Under the pieces are notes generated by a model. That model was given only the letters and a program-made list of their open reading frames with translations, was not told where the DNA came from and did no database searches. Below, one piece after another: positions 39,508-44,246 of a DNA stretch of 44,246 bases; positions within the stretch are counted from its first letter, which is position 1; each line of letters starts with the position of its first letter. The position numbers and the translations under genes are program-made. This stretch comes from an uncultured Oscillospiraceae bacterium (lineage in GTDB: Bacteria; Bacillota; Clostridia; Oscillospirales; Oscillospiraceae), in assembly GCA_934591815.1 (NCBI GenBank), contig CAKTPV010000016.1, positions 1 through 44,246 of the forward strand, written 5' to 3'.

Positions 39508-39570
39508 GTTAAAAAACCGCAAAGAACAGGAGCGGACACCCTTCGGATATCCGCCCCCGCTTGTACACTG

Positions 39571-40920
39571 TTAAATTATGCCCAGACCACACAGCAAAAA
39601 TCCGATCACCGCCACCACCGCTCCCACCGCGGCATAGGGCACTGTGGTCTTGATGATGGTGATGTTGGACACGCCGGTGCCCGCCGTGGTCATGAACACC
39701 GCGTCGGCATAGAAGCAGGTGCTGTACCCCAGCGATACGCCGCTCATGATGGCGGCGACGATCACCGGTGCAGGCAGTCCTACGGACGCAGCCAGCGGCA
39801 GGAATACCGGGATGGCGAGGGTCATGACCACCCAGCAGCTGCCCACAGCGAACACCGTTGCCGCAACCAGCAGAAATGCCAGCGCCGGGATCAAAAACGC
39901 GGGTACGGCGCCGCCGATGCTGGTGATCAGCGTGTCAAAGAGGCCCAGGCCCCGGTTGGCTTCGCTGAGCATGAAGCCGAAGCCCACCACGATGGCCAGC
40001 GTGGTCATGCCCTTGGCGCCGTTGAAGAAATGCTCGAAGAATTTCCCCACGGTCATGATCTTCTGTGGTACATACAGCAGGAACTGGGCGATAATAGCCA
40101 TGATCATGCCGTGCACCAGGTCGTTGCCGTAGGCGATGGTGCCGCCCACCAGCACCGCCAGCGGTACGATGGCGTTCCACGCGGAGGACACGCAGCTCTC
40201 GTCCACATCGGGGATGTCCACCAGCTTCTCCATGGTGTCGTCCCGCTCAAAGGCGAGGCCGCCGCTCTGTACCCGCTGATAGGCGCGCTTCAGCCCACCC
40301 AGCTTGGGGAAGGCCCCTACCGCCAGCAGCAGGCACAGCAGCATCATGCCCAGCGGGTAGAACATATAGGGAATGGCGCGGACATAGTCGCTGAAGCCGA
40401 GGCCGTGCGCCGAGATCAGACCCACGCTGAACGCCGTCCAGCTGGAAAACGGCACGGCGACGCACAGGCAGCACGCGATGATATTGGCCTGCAGCGCCAG
40501 ATGCTCCCGGGGGATGCGATTTTTGTCGGTGATCTCCCGCATGGAGAAGGTCACCGTCAGGGCGCTGAGATACTCGTCCAGAAACATGATGGCCGACATG
40601 AGCCACGCCAGCACCAGCGTCCGCCTGGGGCCGGAGGCGATCTTCAGCAGCAGATCCCGGAAGCCCATAAGGGCGCCGGACTCCTGAAACAGTGTGATCA
40701 TGCCGCCGAAGCCGATGATGACGCACAGCGCAAACTGGTACGAGGATTTGGACAGCGCGGCGTACATGGCGTCGATGGTACCGGTGAGAAAATGCTGCCG
40801 GTGCAGCAGCACCATAGCCAGCAGCGTGGCCAGTACCATGGCATCCGCCATCTTGCGGGTCTTGAGCGCATAGATGATGAGAAATGTCAGCGGCGCAAAG
40901 GCCATTACGATCTGCAGCAT
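39571..40920 (-). CDS. NhaC-family Na+/H+ antiporter-like transporter
   Basis: 449 residues with about 11-12 helices. FGGMITLFQESGALMGF, MSAIMFLDEYLSALTVTFSMREITDKNRIPRE (cut by normal spacing), GSCWVVMTLAIPVFLPLA, and SGVSLGYSTCFYADAVFMTTAGTGV match the NhaC/ArsB-like ion transporter group. Possible substrates are Na+/H+, or malate/lactate in the MleN branch, or amino acids. AAGGAGAACGCACC precedes the ATG. Its promoter is at 40953-40981. Confidence 0.82.
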   Translation of the reverse strand: MLQIVMAFAPLTFLIIYALKTRKMADAMVLATLLAMVLLHRQHFLTGTIDAMYAALSKSSYQFALCVIIGFGGMITLFQESGALMGFRDLLLKIASGPRRTLVLAWLMSAIMFLDEYLSALTVTFSMREITDKNRIPREHLALQANIIACCLCVAVPFSSWTAFSVGLISAHGLGFSDYVRAIPYMFYPLGMMLLCLLLAVGAFPKLGGLKRAYQRVQSGGLAFERDDTMEKLVDIPDVDESCVSSAWNAIVPLAVLVGGTIAYGNDLVHGMIMAIIAQFLLYVPQKIMTVGKFFEHFFNGAKGMTTLAIVVGFGFMLSEANRGLGLFDTLITSIGGAVPAFLIPALAFLLVAATVFAVGSCWVVMTLAIPVFLPLAASVGLPAPVIVAAIMSGVSLGYSTCFYADAVFMTTAGTGVSNITIIKTTVPYAAVGAVVAVIGFLLCGLGII

Positions 40921-40952
40921 GGTGCGTTCTCCTTACTTAGGATGATATCCGT

Positions 40953-40981
40953 AGTATAGCACAGGCACCCTCCCATGGCAA
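40953..40981 (-). promoter_or_regulatory. nhaC-like gene promoter
   Basis: Minus-strand TTGCCA (40976-40981), 17-bp spacer, TATACT (40953-40958). Confidence 0.72.
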
Positions 40982-41023
40982 GCCCGTCCCCCTTCTGCGG
41001 CGATACACCGCCCGGTCTGTAAA

Positions 41024-41057
41024 AGAACGCCGCCTGCTTCACGCAGACGGCGTTCTT
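41024..41057 (-). terminator. pfkA terminator
   Basis: GAACGCCG and CGGCGTTC stem with an inner TGC/GCA pair, followed on the minus strand by TTTTACAG. Confidence 0.75.
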
Positions 41058-41076
41058 CTGTATGCTGTACGATGTC

Positions 41077-42054
41077 TTACCGGCCGGTCATGACGGTCAT
41101 GACCTCCAGCTCCTCGGGATTCAGCGTCTTCTTCATGGCGAGCCCCTCGTCGATGTCCACGTCAATGATCTGCTCGCCTCTGGCGCAGATGATGCGGTTG
41201 GTCTGCCCCTCCGCCAGCAGCTGCACCGCCTCGTAGCCCATGCGGGTAGCCATGACACGATCCTTGGCGCTGGCGTTGCCGCCCCGCTGGATGTGACCCA
41301 GAATGGTGACGCGGGGATCCAGCCCCAGCTTCTCCCGGATCTCCTCGCCTACGGCGATACCGCTGGCGGCGCCCTCGGCCACCACGATCATGAAGTTTGT
41401 CTTGCCGCGCAGCCGGGCCCGGCGGATCTTCTCCGCCACGTGCTGCTCAAAGTCGTACTCGCGCTCCGGCACCAGCACCGCCGTAGCGCCCACGGCCACG
41501 CCCACATACAGCGCCAGATACCCGGCGCGGTGGCCCATGACCTCCACCACGGAGCAGCGCTCGTGGGACTGCATGGTGTCACGCAGCCGGTCGATGCACT
41601 CCACCGCCGTGTTGGCGGCGGTATCAAAGCCGATGGTGTAATCGGTGCAGTTGATGTCGTTGTCGATGGTGCCGGGGATGCCCACCACGGAGATGCCGAA
41701 CTTGGACAGATCCTGCGCGCCGCGGAACGTACCGTCGCCGCCGATGGCCACCAGGCCGTCCAGCCCCAGCAGCTTGCAGGTGTTGGCCGCCTTCTGCACG
41801 CCCTCCTGTGTGCGGAACTCGTCGCACCGGGCGCTGTACAGGATGGTGCCGCCCCGGTTGATGATCCGGCTGACGCTGGAATTGTCCATTTCCACGAAGT
41901 CACCGGCGATCAGACCGGCATAGCCCCTGCGGATGCCCACGCACTCGATGCCGCGGGCCAGAGAGCTGCGTACCACCGCACGGATGCAGGCGTTCATGCC
42001 CGGTGCGTCGCCGCCGCTGGTCAGTACGCCGATACGCTTGACTGCATTGTTCAT
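41077..42054 (-). CDS. pfkA: ATP-dependent 6-phosphofructokinase
   Basis: 325 residues. Glycolytic kinase that makes fructose 1,6-bisphosphate. Motifs: TSGGDAPGMNACIRAV at the start, GGTILYSARCDEFR, GGDGTFRGA (the Gly after GGD fits ATP use, not PPi), PGTIDNDI with the catalytic Asp, VEVMGHRAGYLAL and HIQRGGNASAKDR. The MGR segment reads MGH here, a departure in a position normally Arg. GAAAGAGGTAAGC precedes the ATG. Monocistronic. Confidence 0.97.
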   Translation of the reverse strand: MNNAVKRIGVLTSGGDAPGMNACIRAVVRSSLARGIECVGIRRGYAGLIAGDFVEMDNSSVSRIINRGGTILYSARCDEFRTQEGVQKAANTCKLLGLDGLVAIGGDGTFRGAQDLSKFGISVVGIPGTIDNDINCTDYTIGFDTAANTAVECIDRLRDTMQSHERCSVVEVMGHRAGYLALYVGVAVGATAVLVPEREYDFEQHVAEKIRRARLRGKTNFMIVVAEGAASGIAVGEEIREKLGLDPRVTILGHIQRGGNASAKDRVMATRMGYEAVQLLAEGQTNRIICARGEQIIDVDIDEGLAMKKTLNPEELEVMTVMTGR

Positions 42055-42121
42055 AAAAGCTTACCTCTTTCCTGTTTTGCGGCACGCCCGCAGGCGACAC
42101 CCCATCGTTTTCTTGTCTCGC

Positions 42122-42150
42122 ATTGTACCATACGTTTGGTCTGTTTGCAA
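42122..42150 (-). promoter_or_regulatory. pfkA promoter
   Basis: Minus-strand TTGCAA (42145-42150), 17-bp spacer, TACAAT (42122-42127). Confidence 0.75.
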
Positions 42151-42170
42151 TAAGTATTTGTGAATTCTTC

Positions 42171-42200
42171 TTGGACAAACACCGGCTTTTGTGGTATGCT
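42171..42200 (+). promoter_or_regulatory. Promoter of the 86-aa gene
   Basis: TTGGAC (42171-42176), 18-bp spacer, TATGCT (42195-42200). Confidence 0.55.
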
Positions 42201-42271
42201 GTCAGTCGGAGCGGACGCACACACCGCCGGTTTCCCGCGTCCGCTTAGCTTTCCGGAAAGGATGGATCTCC

Positions 42272-42532
42272 ATGCACCCTCAGTTTGCCGAGCTTACGCC
42301 CCGCTGGTTCAAGCGGGCCTTTGTCTACACTGGCTCCATCGGTGAGTTCCGCTATCGCTTCGCCACCGACAAGGACGCCGGCCTGCTTCACGCCGCCGTG
42401 TACTCCCAGCTGTGCTACGAGCTGGCACGGGACATAGAGGAGCAGGACTTCCCGTGGGACGACGACGGGGTCCAGCAGCTGCAAGGCTGGCTCCAGTCCC
42501 GCTACGACGCCTATTGCGCCGCCCACGCCTGA
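42272..42532 (+). CDS. Conserved-looking hypothetical protein (86 aa)
   Basis: 86 residues, ATG at 42272 after GGAAAGGATGGATCTCC. It begins MHPQFAELTPRWFKRAFVYTG, has FRYRFATDKDAGLLHAAVYSQLCYELARDIEEQDFPW and ends with a predicted helix QQLQGWLQSRYDAYCAAHA. It is acidic in the middle, has several aromatic residues and lacks membrane segments. I do not recognise a named domain. Own promoter and terminator support expression. Confidence 0.65.
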   Translation: MHPQFAELTPRWFKRAFVYTGSIGEFRYRFATDKDAGLLHAAVYSQLCYELARDIEEQDFPWDDDGVQQLQGWLQSRYDAYCAAHA

Positions 42533-42552
42533 TCGAGCCCCCATACAGCAGA

Positions 42553-42586
42553 ACGGACGCAGCCCCATGGCTGCGTCCGTTTTTTA
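42553..42586 (+). terminator. Terminator of the 86-aa gene
   Basis: ACGGACGCAGCC, CCAT, GGCTGCGTCCGT then TTTTTATT. Confidence 0.9.
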
Positions 42587-42587
42587 T

Positions 42588-44027
42588 TCAGCGATCACGC
42601 CACACACCGCGGCTCAGCAGCGCCAGCATGGGCATCAGCTCCAGACGGCCCGTCAGCATCTCCAGCGACAGCACCACCTTGCTCAGCGGTGAGAGGATGG
42701 AGAAGTTTTCCATGGGACCCAGAATGCCCAGACCCGGCCCCACGTTGCTGATGCAGGTCAGGGACGCGGCAAAGGACTCCTGAAAGCCGTAGTTGTCCCA
42801 GCTCACCACCAGCGCGCCGGCCAGCAGCACCACCATATACGCCATGATATAGGCACCCGTGGACGACACCACCCGCTCCTCCACCGGCTGACCGTCCACC
42901 TTGATGACGCTGACGTGGTTGGGATGTACCATCCGCTTCAGCTCGCGCACCAGCGACTTCCACAGGATCAGCACGCGGGACACCTTCATGCCGCCGGCGG
43001 TGGAGCCGGCACAGCCGCCGGAAAACATCAGCACCAGCAGCGCCATACGGCAGAAGGTGGGCCACATGGCAAAGTCCACCGTGGCAAAGCCGGTAGTGGT
43101 GATGATGGTCACGGTCTGGAACGCCGCGTCGGTGATGGAGCCGCTCAGCGGTATCCCGGCCTGCAATCGAAGACACAGGCAGATCAGCAGCGTCATACCC
43201 ACCACCACGGCCGTATAGACCCGCAGCTCCTCGCTGTGCAGGGCGGCACGGAGCTTGCCGGTGACCGCCAGAAACAGCAGGGAGAAGTTGACGCCCGCCA
43301 GAAATGAGAAGATCGTCACGATCCACATCACCGCCGGGCTGCTGCCCGACAGAGAGGTATTGTTGATGGAAAAGCCGCCGGTGGCCATGGTGGTAAAGGC
43401 GTGGTTGACGGCGGAGAACCATGTCAGACCCGCCAGACGCAGGCACAGCATCTCCAGCGCGGTCAGGGCCAGATAGATGGTGTAGAGGATCTTGGCGGTG
43501 CTGCCCACCTTGGGCACCAGCTTGGACTTGATGGGGCCAGGGCTCTCCGCCCGCATCAGGTACACCGCGCCGTCACCCAGCTTGGGCATCAGCGCCAGGA
43601 ACAGCACCAGCACGCCCATGCCGCCCATCCACTGGGTCAGGGAGCGCCATAAAAGCACGCTGCGGTACAGGTGCTCCACCTCGGGAAATACCGTGGAGCC
43701 GGTGGTGGTCAGGCCGGACACCGTCTCGAATATGGCGTCCTCATATTCCGTCAGGGCGCCGCTGAACACATAGGGCAGCGCACCGGTCAGCGACAGGGCT
43801 ATCCAACCCAGCGCCACGGCCATAAAGCCGTCCCGGCTGTGCATCTGCGCTTTTTTCACCGGCACCAGCTGCAAAATGAAGCCGATCAGGATACACAGCA
43901 CCGCCGTGGCGAAAAACGGCATCCACGGCTCATCGTACAGGACGGACACCAGCAGCGGCAGCAGCAGGAAGCCCGCCTCCACCCACAGCACATAGCTGGT
44001 GGTATTTGCGATCAATCGAAAGTTCAT
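42588..44027 (-). CDS. TrkH/KtrB-family potassium transporter subunit
   Basis: 479 residues with about ten helices and the four pore segments of K+ transporters: VSGLTTTGST, FTTMATGGFS, IITTTGFATV and ISNVGPGLG, each with the selectivity glycine. The length and MNFRLIANTTSYVLWVEAGFLLLP start fit TrkH. It needs a TrkA/KtrA-type regulatory subunit, which is not within the window; that gene may lie elsewhere. TGAGGTAATGAC precedes the ATG. A leader of about 90 bases with two hairpins lies upstream. Confidence 0.93.
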   Translation of the reverse strand: MNFRLIANTTSYVLWVEAGFLLLPLLVSVLYDEPWMPFFATAVLCILIGFILQLVPVKKAQMHSRDGFMAVALGWIALSLTGALPYVFSGALTEYEDAIFETVSGLTTTGSTVFPEVEHLYRSVLLWRSLTQWMGGMGVLVLFLALMPKLGDGAVYLMRAESPGPIKSKLVPKVGSTAKILYTIYLALTALEMLCLRLAGLTWFSAVNHAFTTMATGGFSINNTSLSGSSPAVMWIVTIFSFLAGVNFSLLFLAVTGKLRAALHSEELRVYTAVVVGMTLLICLCLRLQAGIPLSGSITDAAFQTVTIITTTGFATVDFAMWPTFCRMALLVLMFSGGCAGSTAGGMKVSRVLILWKSLVRELKRMVHPNHVSVIKVDGQPVEERVVSSTGAYIMAYMVVLLAGALVVSWDNYGFQESFAASLTCISNVGPGLGILGPMENFSILSPLSKVVLSLEMLTGRLELMPMLALLSRGVWRDR

Positions 44028-44044
44028 GTCATTACCTCAGATAC

Positions 44045-44061
44045 GCCGCGTCCCTCGCGGC
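44045..44061 (-). other. Short hairpin before the trkH ribosome binding site
   Basis: GCCGCG, TCCCT, CGCGGC (plus strand), followed in the mRNA by GUAUCUGAGGUAAUGAC AUG. Close enough to influence initiation. Confidence 0.4.
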
Positions 44062-44062
44062 A

Positions 44063-44108
44063 AAAACAGGCACCCCCATTCTGGCCGCACAGCCGGCGGG
44101 GATGCCCT
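44063..44108 (-). terminator. Attenuator-like terminator in the trkH leader
   Basis: In the minus-strand RNA GGGCAUCCCC pairs with GGGGGUGCCU around a GC-rich inner loop (44068-44108), then GUUUUUGCC. It is downstream of the promoter at 44126-44154 and upstream of trkH, so it can cut the transcript short. Confidence 0.6.
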
Positions 44109-44125
44109 ACTTACATACATTAGGG

Positions 44126-44154
44126 ATTATATATCGCCTGTGCGGCACTGTCAA
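44126..44154 (-). promoter_or_regulatory. trkH promoter
   Basis: Minus-strand TTGACA (44149-44154), 17-bp spacer, TATAAT (44126-44131): consensus in both boxes. Confidence 0.9.
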
Positions 44155-44246
44155 GCATACCCGCCGGTAGGTTATTCCAAGTTTTGTGTGGGATTTTTTA
44201 ATTTAAGCCCCATTTCGACCGAGCGATTCCTTCCAACTTTTCTGTG

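Overview
The window looks like a chromosomal segment of a GC-rich, anaerobic, low-complexity-envelope Firmicute, most likely a gut clostridium of the Oscillospiraceae type. The reasons are the very strong AAGGAGG-type ribosome binding sites, the mix of families (DUF1294, DUF1653, DUF3793, DUF523/TudS, CNNM/HlyC, half-size ChrA pair, ECF S component, TGD-type sorting signal) and the absence of outer-membrane genes. This assignment is inference from gene content; no rRNA is present.

Layout. 1-2.7 kb: the 3' end of a cell-surface gene built of 180-bp tandem repeats, then debris of a class B sortase joined to debris of an RCC1-repeat protein. 2.7-3.7 kb: a tRNA-Thr(CGU), a truncated second copy of its 5' part, a tiny VbhA-like antitoxin gene read from the same strand, and an AT-rich gap with two perfect DnaA boxes. 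3.7-14 kb: mostly minus-strand housekeeping (tsaD, rimI, polA, asnS) plus an AEC transporter and a three-gene cluster of an acyl-CoA-ligase-like enzyme, an E2/CAT-like acyltransferase with an altered catalytic histidine, and a YheO-type regulator. 14-19 kb: pseudouridine catabolism (HTH-PsuK, PsuG), DUF1294, an ECF S component divergent from a Crp/Fnr-type regulator across a perfect palindrome, and the CCA-adding enzyme. 19-25 kb: murC, a prolyl-tRNA editing protein, an MsmK/UgpC-type shared ABC ATPase, small regulators, a YgjP-type metallopeptidase, DUF1653, Nudix and TudS. 25-31 kb: a maltodextrin-type locus (LacI regulator, lipoprotein binding protein, two permeases, 4-alpha-glucanotransferase MalQ); the ATPase at 21.5 kb is the plausible energiser. 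31-44 kb: uracil permease with a leader-peptide attenuator, BirA, ChrA pair, DUF3793, exonuclease III, a purine permease, a CNNM/HlyC protein with an unusual leader, an NhaC antiporter, phosphofructokinase, a small unknown protein and TrkH with a hairpin leader.

The most notable signals are regulatory rather than a new operon: (i) the uraA leader (promoter, 27-codon leader ORF, U-rich tract, terminator whose 5' arm holds the leader stop codon), which has the layout of E. coli pyrBI attenuation; (ii) the tRNA-Thr/orphan VbhA unit, in which the tRNA terminator hairpin contains the antitoxin's ribosome binding site; (iii) the ligase/acyltransferase pair with ExxxDG in place of HxxxDG; and (iv) leader hairpins in front of the CNNM and TrkH genes. 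Most transcription units end in clear intrinsic terminators, many bidirectional, and many promoters with 17-bp spacers can be read directly.
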